A DNA stretch of 64,000 nt, taken from NCBI RefSeq assembly GCF_003850565.1, contig NZ_CP027706.1:1240001-1304000 (forward strand). The letters run 5' to 3'. Within the stretch, counting starts at the first letter, position 1, and each line of letters begins with the position of its first letter. Made by a program: the position numbers and the translations under genes. The DNA is from Pseudomonas sessilinigenes. Its GTDB lineage: Bacteria; Pseudomonadota; Gammaproteobacteria; Pseudomonadales; Pseudomonadaceae. Below are positions 44,207 through 57,683 of the stretch, piece by piece. A model generated the notes under the pieces. It searched no databases. It saw only the letters and a list, made by a program, of their open reading frames with translations, and had not been told where the DNA came from.

Positions 44207-45559
44207 ATGAGCGCTCTCTATATGATTATCGGCACCCTGGTAGCCCTGGGCGTGCTGGTCACCTTCCATGAATTCGGTCACTTCTGGGTCGCCCGGCGTT
44301 GTGGCGTCAAGGTGCTGCGTTTCTCCGTGGGCTTCGGCATGCCTCTGGTTCGCTGGAGCGATCGTCAGGGTACCGAGTTCGTTATCGCCGCCATCCCCCT
44401 GGGTGGCTACGTGAAGATGCTGGACGAACGTGAGGGTGAAGTGCCCGTCGGTGAGCTCGACCAAGCCTTCAATCGCAAGTCCGTTCGTCAGCGTATCGCT
44501 ATTGTCGCTGCCGGCCCCATTGCCAACTTCCTCCTGGCGCTGGTTTTCTTCTGGGCCCTGGCGATGCTGGGCAGCCAGCAGGTCAAGCCGGTCATTGGCG
44601 AGGTCGAGATCGGTAGTCTCGCCGATAAGGCTGGTTTGAGCTCAGGTCAGGAAATCGTCTCCATCGACGGTGAGCCAACTTCCGGTTGGGCGGCGGTGAA
44701 CCTGCAGCTGGTACGGCGTCTTGGCGAGAGTGGAACCTTGCAGTTGGTGGTCCGGGAGCAAGGGGCTACCGCGGATTCGTCGCGCCAACTGGTTCTGGAC
44801 AAATGGCTCAAGGGAGCCGATGAGCCGGATCCGATTCGTTCCCTGGGGATTCGTCCTTGGCGTCCTGCCTTGCCGCCGGTCCTGGCGGAGCTGGACCCGA
44901 AAGGGCCGGCCCAGGCCGCTGGTCTGAAAACAGGCGATCGCCTGCTGGCGCTTGATGGCAAGCCCCTGGATGACTGGCAGCAGGTCGTCGATTGGGTGCG
45001 CGTGCGCCCGGATGCCAAAGTCGTGCTGCATGTCGAGCGCGATGGCGCTCAACTCGACATCCCTGTAACCCTGTCCAGTCGCGGCGAAAGCAAGGCGCCA
45101 AATGGATACTTGGGCGCTGGTGTGAAGGCCGTGGATTGGCCGCCACAGATGCTTCGCGAGGTCAGTTATGGGCCGATCGAGGCGATCGGCGAAGGTGCCC
45201 GGCGTACTTGGACCATGAGTGTCCTGACCCTCGAATCTCTGAAGAAAATGTTGTTCGGCGAGCTCTCGGTAAAAAACTTGAGTGGACCGATAACCATTGC
45301 TAAAGTGGCGGGCGCTTCTGCCCAGTCGGGCATTGCTGATTTCTTGAATTTCCTTGCTTATCTGAGTATTAGCCTGGGCGTTCTGAATTTGTTGCCCATC
45401 CCGGTGTTGGATGGGGGGCATTTGCTGTTTTATCTGATCGAGTGGGCGCGTGGTCGTCCCTTGTCGGATCGGGTGCAAGGTTGGGGGGTACAGATCGGTA
45501 TCAGCTTGGTGGTCGGAGTCATGCTGCTTGCTCTGGTCAACGATCTGGGTCGTCTGTAA
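44207..45559 (+). CDS. rseP: RseP/MucP site-2 protease
   Basis: Inner-membrane zinc metalloprotease that cuts anti-sigma factors (MucA or RseA class) during envelope stress, so feeding AlgU/sigma-E activity. The 450 residues have the zinc motif HEFGH at 21-25 within the first membrane segment. Two PDZ-like regions (about 115-185 and 220-300) follow, and the LNLLPIPVLDGG motif near residue 390 contributes the third ligand. It directly precedes bamA; a terminator-like hairpin lies between them. Confidence 0.97.
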   Translation: MSALYMIIGTLVALGVLVTFHEFGHFWVARRCGVKVLRFSVGFGMPLVRWSDRQGTEFVIAAIPLGGYVKMLDEREGEVPVGELDQAFNRKSVRQRIAIVAAGPIANFLLALVFFWALAMLGSQQVKPVIGEVEIGSLADKAGLSSGQEIVSIDGEPTSGWAAVNLQLVRRLGESGTLQLVVREQGATADSSRQLVLDKWLKGADEPDPIRSLGIRPWRPALPPVLAELDPKGPAQAAGLKTGDRLLALDGKPLDDWQQVVDWVRVRPDAKVVLHVERDGAQLDIPVTLSSRGESKAPNGYLGAGVKAVDWPPQMLREVSYGPIEAIGEGARRTWTMSVLTLESLKKMLFGELSVKNLSGPITIAKVAGASAQSGIADFLNFLAYLSISLGVLNLLPIPVLDGGHLLFYLIEWARGRPLSDRVQGWGVQIGISLVVGVMLLALVNDLGRL

Positions 45560-45579
45560 TGCTTCGCTGAATTGCGAAT

Positions 45580-45607
45580 CTGCCGCATTTTGCGGCAGTT
45601 TGTTTAT
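45580..45607 (+). terminator. terminator-like hairpin between rseP and bamA
   Basis: CTGCCGCA (45580-45587) pairs with TGCGGCAG (45591-45598) around TTT, followed by TTTGTTTATT. It has the full form of an intrinsic terminator yet lies inside the essential cluster, 27 bases before the bamA ATG. It may partly uncouple bamA from rseP. Confidence 0.7.
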
Positions 45608-45633
45608 TGCCAGTTGGAATAAGAAAGGACTTC

Positions 45634-48024
45634 ATGAAACGTCTGCTGCTAACTGCGGTTCTCTCCGTATTGATGATCGCCGAAGTTCACGCCGAGTCCT
45701 TCACTATCTCCGATATTCGCGTCAACGGCCTTCAGCGCGTTTCCGCGGGTAGCGTCTTTGGTGCCTTGCCGTTGAACGTCGGCGAACAGGCGGACGACCG
45801 TCGCCTGGTGGAATCCACTCGTGCGCTGTTCAAGACCGGTTTCTTTCAAGACATCCAACTGGGGCGTGAGGGCAATGTCCTGGTCATCACGGTAGTGGAG
45901 CGACCATCGGTCGCCAGTATCGAGATCGAAGGCAACAAGGCGATCTCTACCGAAGACCTGATGAAAGGCTTGAAACAGTCTGGCCTGGCCGAAGGCGAGA
46001 TCTTCCAGCGTGCGACCCTCGAAGGGGTGCGTAACGAGCTGCAGCGTCAATATGTCGCCCAGGGACGTTACTCGGCTACCGTTGAAACCGAGGTGGTTCC
46101 GCAGCCACGCAACCGTGTCGGCCTGAAGGTCAAGATCAATGAAGGCACCGTCGCGGCCATCCAACACATCAACGTGGTGGGCAACACCGTTTTCCCCGAC
46201 GAAGACCTGATCGGCCTCTTTGAACTCAAGACCACCAACTGGTTGTCGTTCTTCAAGAACGATGACAAGTATGCCCGTGAAAAGCTTTCCGGTGACTTGG
46301 AGCGCCTGCGTTCCTACTACCTGGACCGTGGCTATATCAACATGGATATCGCTTCGACCCAGGTGTCCATCACCCCGGATAAAAAACACGTCTACATCAC
46401 CGTCAATATCAACGAAGGCGAGAAGTACAGCGTTCGTGACGTCAAGCTCAGCGGTGACCTGAAAGTGCCTGAAGACCAGGTCAAGGCGCTGTTGCTGGTA
46501 GAGAAAGGGCAGGTGTTCTCGCGCAAGCTGATGACCACCACTTCCGAGTTGATTACCCGTCGCCTGGGTAACGATGGCTACACCTTCGCCAACGTCAACG
46601 GCGTGCCGCAGCCTCACGATGACGATCACACCGTCGATATCACCTTCGTGGTGGATCCAGGCAAGCGTGCCTATGTCAATCGCATCAACTTCCGCGGCAA
46701 TACCAAGTCCGAGGACGAAGTGCTGCGTCGGGAAATGCGTCAGATGGAAGGGGGCTGGGCATCGACCTACCTGATCGACCAGTCCAAGACCCGTCTTGAG
46801 CGCCTGGGCTTCTTCAAGGAAGTCAACGTCGAGACTCCGGCTGTTCCGGGTGTCGACGATCAGGTCGATGTCAACTATGCCGTGGAAGAACAGGCCTCCG
46901 GTTCGATCACCGCCAGTGTCGGTTTCGCCCAGAGCGCTGGTCTGATCCTCGGTGGTTCCATCACCCAGAACAACTTCCTGGGTACCGGTAACAAGGTCAG
47001 CATCGGTCTGACCCGCAGTGAGTACCAGAGCCGCTACAACTTCGGTTATGTCGACCCCTACTGGACTGCCGATGGCGTGAGCCTGGGCTACAACGCTTTC
47101 TATCGCACCACCGACTACAAGGAACTTAATTCCGACATAGCCAGCTATGCGGTGGACAGCCTGGGTGCCGGCGTCAATGTGGGCTACCCGATCAGCGAGA
47201 CTTCGCGCCTGACCTTCGGTCTTAGCGCGCAGCAAGACAAGATCAAGACGGGTCGTTACACCGTCGACGAAATCTTCGACTTCGTGAACAAGCAGGGCAA
47301 GAGCTACCTGAACTTCAAGGCGTCTGCCGGCTGGTCCGAGTCGACCCTGAACAAAGGCGTACTGGCGACTCGCGGTCACTCGCAAAGCCTGGTGCTGGAA
47401 ACCACGACGCCGGGTAGTGACCTGTCGTTCTTCAAGCTCGATTACCGTGGCCAGTTGTTCACTCCGTTGAGCGACAACTACACCATGCGTTTCCATACCG
47501 AGCTGGGTTATGGCGATGGCTTTGGCGATACCAAGGGCTTGCCGTTCTACGAGAACTACTATGCCGGTGGTTTCAACTCGGTTCGTGGTTTCAAGGACAG
47601 CACCCTGGGTCCGCGCAGTACGCCTAGCCGTGGTGTGGGTGTGACTGGTAACGCCGGGACAATCAATGATTCGGATCAGGATCCGTTGCCGTTCGGTGGT
47701 AACGTGTTGATCCAGGGCGGCGCCGAGTTGTTGTTCCCGCTGCCGTTCGTCAAGGATCAGCGTTCCCTGCGTACCTCGTTGTTCTGGGATGTGGGTAACG
47801 TCTTCGACTCTCGTTGCGAGAGCACGTCCAACACCATCCCTTCGTCGAACCTGAAACGTAAGTGCGACGATATCAGCTTCACCAACCTGGCCAGCTCGGT
47901 GGGTGTCGGTGTGACTTGGGTAACCGCTCTGGGGCCATTGAGTTTTGCCCTGGCGATGCCAATCAAGAAACCGGACGACGCTGAAACTCAGGTGTTCCAA
48001 TTCTCTCTCGGCCAGACCTTCTAA
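45634..48024 (+). CDS. bamA: outer-membrane assembly factor BamA
   Basis: Omp85 protein at the core of the BAM complex that folds outer-membrane beta-barrels. The 796 residues begin with a Sec signal (about 1-20, ending HAE). Five POTRA domains run to about 420. The 16-strand barrel has the lid-lock motif FNSVRGFKDSTLGPRS and a C-terminal Phe (FSLGQTF) used for barrel recognition. ATG at 45634 follows AAAGGAC. skp lies 45 bases downstream. Confidence 0.98.
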   Translation: MKRLLLTAVLSVLMIAEVHAESFTISDIRVNGLQRVSAGSVFGALPLNVGEQADDRRLVESTRALFKTGFFQDIQLGREGNVLVITVVERPSVASIEIEGNKAISTEDLMKGLKQSGLAEGEIFQRATLEGVRNELQRQYVAQGRYSATVETEVVPQPRNRVGLKVKINEGTVAAIQHINVVGNTVFPDEDLIGLFELKTTNWLSFFKNDDKYAREKLSGDLERLRSYYLDRGYINMDIASTQVSITPDKKHVYITVNINEGEKYSVRDVKLSGDLKVPEDQVKALLLVEKGQVFSRKLMTTTSELITRRLGNDGYTFANVNGVPQPHDDDHTVDITFVVDPGKRAYVNRINFRGNTKSEDEVLRREMRQMEGGWASTYLIDQSKTRLERLGFFKEVNVETPAVPGVDDQVDVNYAVEEQASGSITASVGFAQSAGLILGGSITQNNFLGTGNKVSIGLTRSEYQSRYNFGYVDPYWTADGVSLGYNAFYRTTDYKELNSDIASYAVDSLGAGVNVGYPISETSRLTFGLSAQQDKIKTGRYTVDEIFDFVNKQGKSYLNFKASAGWSESTLNKGVLATRGHSQSLVLETTTPGSDLSFFKLDYRGQLFTPLSDNYTMRFHTELGYGDGFGDTKGLPFYENYYAGGFNSVRGFKDSTLGPRSTPSRGVGVTGNAGTINDSDQDPLPFGGNVLIQGGAELLFPLPFVKDQRSLRTSLFWDVGNVFDSRCESTSNTIPSSNLKRKCDDISFTNLASSVGVGVTWVTALGPLSFALAMPIKKPDDAETQVFQFSLGQTF

Positions 48025-48069
48025 GCGCCTGACCCAAGATAACGACAATGGATTTTGTAGGAGTGCATC

Positions 48070-48573
48070 GTGCGTAAGTTGACTCAATTGGTTCTCCTGG
48101 CCTCCGTTCTGGTCGCGAGCCCGGCATTTGCCGAAATGAAAATCGCCGTCCTGAACTATCAGATGGCCCTGTTGGAATCGGACGCAGCGAAGAAGTACGC
48201 CGTGGATGCCGAGAAGAAGTTCGGTCCTCAGCTGAACAAGCTCAAGACCCTGGAAAGCAGTGCCAAGGGCATCCAGGATCGTCTGGTGGCCGGTGGCGAC
48301 AAGATGCAGCAAGGCGAGCGTGAGCGCCTGGAGCTCGAATTCAAGCAGAAGGCCCGCGACTTCCAGTTCCAATCCAAGGAACTGAACGAAGCCAAGGCCG
48401 TGGCTGACCGCGAGATGCTCAAGCAGCTCAAGCCAAAGCTGGACAGCGCTGTTGAAGAAGTCATCAAGAAGGGCGGTTTCGACCTGGTCTTCGAGCGTGG
48501 CGCAGTGATTGATGTCAAGCCTCAGTACGACATCACTCGCCAAGTTATCGAGCGCATGAATCAGCTGAAGTAA
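48070..48573 (+). CDS. skp: periplasmic chaperone Skp (OmpH/HlpA)
   Basis: Trimeric chaperone guiding unfolded outer-membrane proteins to BAM. The 167 residues start with GTG at 48070 (TAGGAG upstream), carry a signal peptide (about 1-21, ending PAFA), then long helices rich in Lys/Glu/Gln that form the tentacles. The closing segment KGGFDLVFERGAVIDVKPQYDIT in pieces is typical. lpxD starts 3 bases after the stop. Confidence 0.96.
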   Translation: MRKLTQLVLLASVLVASPAFAEMKIAVLNYQMALLESDAAKKYAVDAEKKFGPQLNKLKTLESSAKGIQDRLVAGGDKMQQGERERLELEFKQKARDFQFQSKELNEAKAVADREMLKQLKPKLDSAVEEVIKKGGFDLVFERGAVIDVKPQYDITRQVIERMNQLK

Positions 48574-48576
48574 GAC

Positions 48577-49632
48577 ATGACTGTAACCATGAAACTCGGC
48601 CAGTTGGCCGAGTTCCTCGGTGCCACCTTGCATGGCAACGGGGAAAAGGAAATCACTGGGCTGGCTACCTTGCAGGAAGCCGGCCCAGCTCAATTGAGCT
48701 TTTTGGCAAATCCCCAATACCGCAAGTATCTGGCCGATAGTCAGGCCGGTGCTGTGTTGTTGAAGGAAGCCGAAGCGCAGTCCTATTCCGGTGATGCACT
48801 GGTGGTGGCGGACCCTTACCTGTCTTATGCCCGTGTTTCCCACCTGTTCGATCCCAAGCCCAAGGCGCCAGCCGGCATTCATCCCTCGGCGGTAGTCGCG
48901 GCTGATGCCGTGGTGGACCCGACAGCCAGCGTTGGTGCGTTCGTAGTGATCGAGAGCGGCGCTCAGATTGCGGCCGACGTAACCATCGGCGCTCATTGCG
49001 TGATTGGTGCTCGTAGCGTGATCGGCGAAGGTGGCTGGTTGGCGCCGCGCGTGACCTTGTATCACGATGTGCGCATCGGCAAGCGCGTGGTCATCCAATC
49101 CGGGGCCGTACTGGGTGGTGAAGGCTTCGGCTTTGCCAACTCCAAGGGCATCTGGCACAAGATTGCCCAGGTCGGCGGCGTGACCATCGGCGATGATGTG
49201 GAAATCGGCGTCAACACGGCCATCGACCGTGGTGCCCTGGCCGATACCATCATCGGCAACGGTGTGAAGCTCGACAACCAGATCCAGATCGCTCACAACG
49301 TCCAGGTCGGTGATCACACTGCGATGGCTGCGTGCGTAGGCATCTCCGGCAGTACCAAGATTGGCAAGCACTGTATGCTTGCTGGCGGCGTCGGCCTGGT
49401 TGGGCATATTGAAATCTGTGACAACGTGTTCCTCACCGGGATGACCATGGTGACCCACTCGATTACCGAGCCGGGTGCCTACTCTTCCGGTACAGCCATG
49501 CAACCGGCTGCCGAGTGGCGCAAAAGCGCGGCACGCATCCGTCAGCTCGACGATCTTGCGCGGCGTTTGCGCCAGTTGGAAAAGCGTGTTGGGGACGTGA
49601 CCCCCGACGGCAATGCTTCATCAGATGGCTGA
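48577..49632 (+). CDS. lpxD: UDP-3-O-(3-hydroxyacyl)glucosamine N-acyltransferase
   Basis: Third acylation step of lipid A synthesis; soluble trimer. The 351 residues include the uridine-binding N-domain and a left-handed beta-helix of hexapeptides ([18 protein letters not shown] ... [18 protein letters not shown]). The catalytic His lies in the [17 protein letters not shown] block. A C-terminal helix ([18 protein letters not shown]) closes it. It is the first of lpxD-fabZ-lpxA-lpxB. Confidence 0.97.
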   Translation: MTVTMKLGQLAEFLGATLHGNGEKEITGLATLQEAGPAQLSFLANPQYRKYLADSQAGAVLLKEAEAQSYSGDALVVADPYLSYARVSHLFDPKPKAPAGIHPSAVVAADAVVDPTASVGAFVVIESGAQIAADVTIGAHCVIGARSVIGEGGWLAPRVTLYHDVRIGKRVVIQSGAVLGGEGFGFANSKGIWHKIAQVGGVTIGDDVEIGVNTAIDRGALADTIIGNGVKLDNQIQIAHNVQVGDHTAMAACVGISGSTKIGKHCMLAGGVGLVGHIEICDNVFLTGMTMVTHSITEPGAYSSGTAMQPAAEWRKSAARIRQLDDLARRLRQLEKRVGDVTPDGNASSDG

Positions 49633-49741
49633 TACCATTTCCACATCAAGTGTGCACAGCCGCTAGACTGCCTCCTTGATTTGCTAGAGGAGCGTGCGTT
49701 AACCGCGTGCTCCCAATCTTTACTACAGGCTTCCCCCCGAA

Positions 49742-50182
49742 ATGATGGACATCAACGAGATTCGCGAATACTTGCCTCACCGTTACCCTTTCCTGTTGGT
49801 GGATCGGGTGGTGGACCTGGATGTTGAGGGCAAGAGCATTCGTGCCTACAAGAATGTCAGCATCAACGAGCCATTCTTCAATGGCCACTTCCCTGCGCAC
49901 CCGATCATGCCGGGCGTGCTGATCATCGAGGCGATGGCCCAGGCTGCGGGCATTCTTGGTTTCAAGATGCTCGACGTGAAGCCGGCTGATGGCACCCTCT
50001 ACTACTTCGTAGGCTCCGATAAGCTGCGCTTCCGCCAGCCGGTACTGCCGGGCGATCAACTGATCCTCGAAGCCAAGTTCATTAGCTGCAAGCGCCAGAT
50101 CTGGAAGTTCGAGTGCCAGGCATCGGTTGATGGCAAGCCCGTTTGTTCCGCCGAGATCATTTGTGCGGAACGCAAACTATGA
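49742..50182 (+). CDS. fabZ: 3-hydroxyacyl-ACP dehydratase
   Basis: Dehydratase of the fatty-acid elongation cycle. The 146 residues hold the hot-dog signature [11 protein letters not shown] and [23 protein letters not shown], with the catalytic His and Glu in place. ATG at 49742 begins [12 protein letters not shown]. The stop overlaps lpxA (ATGA), linking use of the shared 3-hydroxyacyl-ACP pool by fatty-acid and lipid A synthesis. Confidence 0.98.
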   Translation: MMDINEIREYLPHRYPFLLVDRVVDLDVEGKSIRAYKNVSINEPFFNGHFPAHPIMPGVLIIEAMAQAAGILGFKMLDVKPADGTLYYFVGSDKLRFRQPVLPGDQLILEAKFISCKRQIWKFECQASVDGKPVCSAEIICAERKL

Positions 50183-50955
50183 GTTTGATTGACCCTCGCG
50201 CAATCATCGATCCGACGGCCATCCTGGCCGACGACGTTGAGGTTGGCCCATGGTCGATCGTCGGCGCTGGTGTGGAAATCGGCGAGGGTACAGTGATCGG
50301 GCCCCATGTGGTTCTCAAGGGGCCAACCCGGATCGGCAAGCACAATCGCATCTACCAGTTTTCATCGGTAGGCGAGGATACGCCCGACCTTAAGTACAAG
50401 GGTGAGGAAACTCGCCTGGTGATTGGCGATCACAACGTGATCCGCGAAGGCGTAACCATTCACCGTGGCACCATCCAGGACCGTTGCGAGACCACCCTGG
50501 GCGACCACAACCTGATCATGGCCTATGCCCACATCGGCCACGACAGTGTGATCGGCAACCATTGCATCCTGGTCAACAACACCGCATTGGCCGGCCACGT
50601 GCATGTGGATGACTGGGCGATTCTTTCCGGTTTCACCCTGGTGCATCAGTACTGCCACATCGGTGCCCACAGCTTTTCCGGCATGGGTACCGCCATCGGC
50701 AAGGACGTCCCGGCGTTCGTCACCGTGTTCGGCAACCCGGCCGAAGCCCGCAGCATGAACTTCGAAGGCATGCGCCGTCGTGGTTTCAGCGATGATTCGA
50801 TCCACGCCCTGCGTCGCGCCTACAAGGTGGTCTATCGCCAGGGGCTGACGGTGGACCAGGCCCTGGCCGAATTGGCCGAGTCGGCCGAGCTGTATCCTGA
50901 GGTCGCACTGTTTCGTGACTCGATCCAGTCTTCGACCCGCGGCATCACCCGCTAA
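50179..50955 (+). CDS. lpxA: UDP-N-acetylglucosamine acyltransferase
   Basis: First committed step of lipid A synthesis. The 258 residues are mostly hexapeptide beta-helix ([52 protein letters not shown] with the catalytic His, and [17 protein letters not shown]). The [21 protein letters not shown] block in the C-terminal helical part is characteristic. The start overlaps the fabZ stop; lpxB begins 3 bases later. Confidence 0.98.
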   Translation: MSLIDPRAIIDPTAILADDVEVGPWSIVGAGVEIGEGTVIGPHVVLKGPTRIGKHNRIYQFSSVGEDTPDLKYKGEETRLVIGDHNVIREGVTIHRGTIQDRCETTLGDHNLIMAYAHIGHDSVIGNHCILVNNTALAGHVHVDDWAILSGFTLVHQYCHIGAHSFSGMGTAIGKDVPAFVTVFGNPAEARSMNFEGMRRRGFSDDSIHALRRAYKVVYRQGLTVDQALAELAESAELYPEVALFRDSIQSSTRGITR

Positions 50956-50957
50956 TC

Positions 50958-52088
50958 ATGAGCACTCTGCGTATTGCGCTGGTAGCTGGCGAAGCTTCCG
51001 GCGACATTCTCGGCGCCGGTCTCATGCGCGCCCTCAAGGCCCAGCATCCGGCGGTGGAGTTCATCGGTGTCGGTGGTCCGTTGATGGAGGCCGAGGGGCT
51101 TGTTTCCTATTTCCCCATGGAGCGCCTGGCGGTCATGGGGCTGGTGGAAGTTCTCGGGCGCCTGCGTGAACTGCTGGCGCGGCGCAAGAAGCTGGTCCAG
51201 ACACTGATTGCAGAAAAGCCGGATGTGTTCATCGGTATCGACGCACCGGACTTCACCCTGAACATCGAGCTCAAGCTGCGTCAGGCCGGGATCAAGACGG
51301 TGCACTATGTGAGCCCGTCGGTGTGGGCCTGGCGGCAGAAACGGGTGCTGAAGATCCGCGAGGGTTGCGATCTGATGCTGACCTTGTTTCCTTTCGAGGC
51401 CAAGTTCTACGAAGAGAAAGGCGTGCCGGTGAAATTCGTTGGCCACTCGCTGGCCGATGCCATTCCTCTGGATGCGGATCGTGCCGGGGCTCGTGCTGAA
51501 CTGGAATTGCCCGAGGGCCCCTTGGTGGCTCTGATGCCCGGCAGTCGGGGCGGCGAAGTCGGGCGCCTGGGCAGCCTGTTCCTGGATGCTGCCCAGCGCC
51601 TGCTGGCCTTGCGCCCTGGCGTGCACTTCATCTTGCCATGTGCCAACGCCCAGCGTCGTGCGCAGTTGGAAGAGATGCTGGCGGGGCGCGACCTGCCATT
51701 GACCCTGCTCGATGGGCAGTCGCACAAGGCGTTGGCAGCTTGTGATGCCGTGCTGATTGCCTCTGGTACCGCGACGCTCGAAGCCCTGCTCTACAAGCGA
51801 CCGATGGTGGTGGCCTATCGTCTGGCGCCGCTGACGTTCTGGATTCTCAAGCGCATGGTCAAGAGCCCCTATATTTCCTTGCCGAACCTTCTGGCCCAGC
51901 GCTTGCTGGTGCCTGAATTGCTGCAAGACGATGCGACGGCCGACGCCCTGGCTGCGACGCTGTTGCCATTGATCGATGGGGGCCAGGAGCAGACCAGCGG
52001 TTTCGACCAGATTCAGCGCACCTTGCGGCGAGATGCATCCAACCAGGCCGCACAAGCGGTACTCGGACTGATAGGTAAAGCCCAATGA
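50958..52088 (+). CDS. lpxB: lipid A disaccharide synthase
   Basis: GT19 glycosyltransferase joining UDP-diacylglucosamine and lipid X at the inner-membrane surface. The 376 residues show [67 protein letters not shown] and [13 protein letters not shown], all conserved in LpxB. It overlaps rnhB by 4 bases (ATGA). Confidence 0.97.
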   Translation: MSTLRIALVAGEASGDILGAGLMRALKAQHPAVEFIGVGGPLMEAEGLVSYFPMERLAVMGLVEVLGRLRELLARRKKLVQTLIAEKPDVFIGIDAPDFTLNIELKLRQAGIKTVHYVSPSVWAWRQKRVLKIREGCDLMLTLFPFEAKFYEEKGVPVKFVGHSLADAIPLDADRAGARAELELPEGPLVALMPGSRGGEVGRLGSLFLDAAQRLLALRPGVHFILPCANAQRRAQLEEMLAGRDLPLTLLDGQSHKALAACDAVLIASGTATLEALLYKRPMVVAYRLAPLTFWILKRMVKSPYISLPNLLAQRLLVPELLQDDATADALAATLLPLIDGGQEQTSGFDQIQRTLRRDASNQAAQAVLGLIGKAQ

Positions 52089-52732
52089 GCAACTCCAAGA
52101 TGCAGATGGGGCTGGATTTCACCCTGGTCGCTGATGCCGAAGACCTGGTCGCCGGTGTCGATGAAGTCGGGCGTGGCCCGCTGTGTGGGGCGGTGGTTAC
52201 GGCGGCGGTGATTCTCGATCCGAAGCGGCCGATTCTCGGTCTCAACGATTCCAAGAAGCTCACCGAGGCCCGTCGTGAGCAGTTGTTCGACGAGATTTGC
52301 GAAAAAGCTCTGAGCTGGTGCATTGCGCGGGCGGAAGTCGAGGAAATCGATGAGCTGAACATCCTCCACGCCACGATGCTGGCCATGCAGCGGGCGGTCG
52401 AGGGGTTGAGCGTGACTCCCAAGCTGGCCATGATCGATGGCAATCGTTGCCCAAGGCTGGCGATGCCGGCCGAGGCGGTGGTCAAGGGCGATAGCAAGGT
52501 TCCAGCGATCGCCGCGGCGTCGATTCTGGCCAAGGTCAGCCGCGATCGGGAGATGGCGGCTTTCGAGCTGATCTACCCAGGGTACGGCATCGGCGGCCAC
52601 AAGGGTTACCCGACGCCTGTGCATCTGGAAGCCTTGGCGCGCCTGGGGCCAACACCGATTCACCGGCGTTCCTTCGCTCCCGTACGTCTGGCCTATGAGG
52701 CGCGAGAAGCGCTGGGCCAGGTTCAGTCCTGA
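52085..52732 (+). CDS. rnhB: ribonuclease HII
   Basis: Removes single ribonucleotides and RNA in RNA:DNA hybrids. The 215 residues carry [21 protein letters not shown] (catalytic Asp and Glu), [38 protein letters not shown] and the later [13 protein letters not shown] block. Its start overlaps lpxB. Confidence 0.98.
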   Translation: MSNSKMQMGLDFTLVADAEDLVAGVDEVGRGPLCGAVVTAAVILDPKRPILGLNDSKKLTEARREQLFDEICEKALSWCIARAEVEEIDELNILHATMLAMQRAVEGLSVTPKLAMIDGNRCPRLAMPAEAVVKGDSKVPAIAAASILAKVSRDREMAAFELIYPGYGIGGHKGYPTPVHLEALARLGPTPIHRRSFAPVRLAYEAREALGQVQS

Positions 52733-52757
52733 GGCTGATGTTTTAATTAAGGCCCGG

Positions 52758-52763
52758 TACAAT
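52758..52763 (+). promoter_or_regulatory. candidate -10 box upstream of dnaE
   Basis: TACAAT, with CTGATG 17 bases upstream as a poor -35. It would give dnaE a leader of about 170 bases. Plausible but weak. Confidence 0.35.
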
Positions 52764-52888
52764 CCGGCTGCTTTGAAGCTCCAAGAACGACGGCAAGAAA
52801 AACACTGGCGATAAAGCGCACCTGGCCTCGGCCGATGAGCGTTTACGCGGGTTGGCCTGCGCGGTAGCGCCGAGTTCGAGTCTTTAAA

Positions 52889-52917
52889 CCGCCCGATGTC
52901 CGGGCCTTGTTGTTTTC
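52889..52917 (+). other. hairpin with U-rich tail in the dnaE leader
   Basis: GCCCG and CGGGC arms (52891-52895, 52901-52905), followed by CTTGTTGTTTT. The stem is short, so it is at best a weak attenuator 33 bases before the dnaE ATG. Confidence 0.35.
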
Positions 52918-52937
52918 GCGCTATTTACAGGATCACT

Positions 52938-56462
<3,525 letters not shown>

Positions 56463-56601
56463 CGGTGAGGTGCCATCAGTGCGCCTCGTCGTTACTTGAA
56501 TTTTTAATATCGACCTCATCGCGCCTGTCCCTTAAGGTAGGGCGCGAACAGACAACCGGCCGGCCCCAGCTTCACTGGATGTCGACCCCAGACGGACGCC
56601 T

Positions 56602-57549
56602 ATGAACCCGAATTTTCTTGATTTCGAACAGCCGATCGCCGACCTGCAAGCCAAGATCGAAGAGTTGCGCTTGGTCGGTAATGACAATTCGCTGAATATC
56701 GGCGATGAGATCTCCCGCCTGCAGGACAAGAGCAAGACCCTGACCGAGGACATCTTCGGCAAGCTCACCAGCTGGCAGATCGCTCGTCTGGCGCGTCACC
56801 CGCGTCGTCCCTACACCCTGGACTACATCCAGCACATCTTCACCGAGTTCGACGAGCTGCATGGCGATCGCCACTTCTCCGACGACGCCGCGATCGTCGG
56901 TGGCGTTGCCCGCCTGGACGAGCAGCCGGTGATGATCATCGGCCACCAGAAGGGCCGCGAAGTGCGCGAGAAGGTTCGCCGCAACTTCGGCATGCCGCGT
57001 CCGGAAGGCTACCGCAAGGCCTGCCGCCTGATGGAAATGGCCGAACGCTTCAAGATGCCGATCCTGACTTTTATCGACACCCCGGGTGCCTATCCAGGCA
57101 TCGACGCCGAAGAGCGTAACCAGAGCGAAGCCATTGCCTGGAACCTGCGGGTCATGGCGCGCCTGAAGACCCCGATCATCGCCACCGTGATCGGTGAAGG
57201 TGGTTCCGGCGGTGCCTTGGCCATCGGTGTGTGTGACCAACTGAACATGCTGCAATACTCCACCTATGCGGTGATTTCGCCAGAAGGCTGCGCCTCCATC
57301 CTGTGGAAAACCGCAGAAAAGGCTCCTGATGCCGCCGAAGCCATGGGTATCACCGCAGAGCGTCTCAAGGGCCTGGGCATTGTCGACAAGGTGATTGCAG
57401 AGCCACTGGGTGGTGCTCATCGCGATCCGGCAGCGACCTCCGCGCTGATCCGTGCCGAGCTCAGCTCGCAGCTGGCCATGCTCAAGGAAATGGATAACGA
57501 CACCTTGCTGGCTCGTCGTTATGACCGCTTGATGAGCTACGGTCTCTGA
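56602..57549 (+). CDS. accA: acetyl-CoA carboxylase carboxyltransferase alpha subunit
   Basis: Alpha subunit of the carboxyltransferase that, with AccD, makes malonyl-CoA for fatty-acid synthesis. The 315 residues start [22 protein letters not shown]. They include [54 protein letters not shown] in pieces and [15 protein letters not shown] (oxyanion-type loops). It lies 139 bases after dnaE and is followed by a terminator-like hairpin. Confidence 0.98.
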   Translation: MNPNFLDFEQPIADLQAKIEELRLVGNDNSLNIGDEISRLQDKSKTLTEDIFGKLTSWQIARLARHPRRPYTLDYIQHIFTEFDELHGDRHFSDDAAIVGGVARLDEQPVMIIGHQKGREVREKVRRNFGMPRPEGYRKACRLMEMAERFKMPILTFIDTPGAYPGIDAEERNQSEAIAWNLRVMARLKTPIIATVIGEGGSGGALAIGVCDQLNMLQYSTYAVISPEGCASILWKTAEKAPDAAEAMGITAERLKGLGIVDKVIAEPLGGAHRDPAATSALIRAELSSQLAMLKEMDNDTLLARRYDRLMSYGL

Positions 57550-57592
57550 TCGACCGCTACCCTGCATTGCAGGAGTAGGCGTGCTGGAAACC

Positions 57593-57632
57593 TGGCGCCG
57601 TTGATCGACTCGATCACGGCGCCATGTTATTT
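57593..57632 (+). terminator. terminator-like hairpin between accA and tilS
   Basis: TGGCGCCG plus GATC (57593-57606, one bulge) pairs with GATC plus ACGGCGCCA (57612-57624), followed by TGTTATTTGT. The stem is long and stable; the tail is moderately U rich. It lies 44 bases after the accA stop and 52 before tilS. Confidence 0.65.
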
Positions 57633-57683
57633 GTGGGACCAGCGCAAGGTTGCCCGATCGCTCATGCAGGTCCTGATAGCGTG

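Noticed and set aside
45649..49503. Very long open frame (about 1284 codons) antisense to bamA, skp and lpxD
   Set aside because: It mirrors strongly conserved genes. In GC-rich codon-biased genes, few stops fall in the opposing frame. The product has His/Gln/Gly-rich, non-domain composition and no ribosome-binding site.
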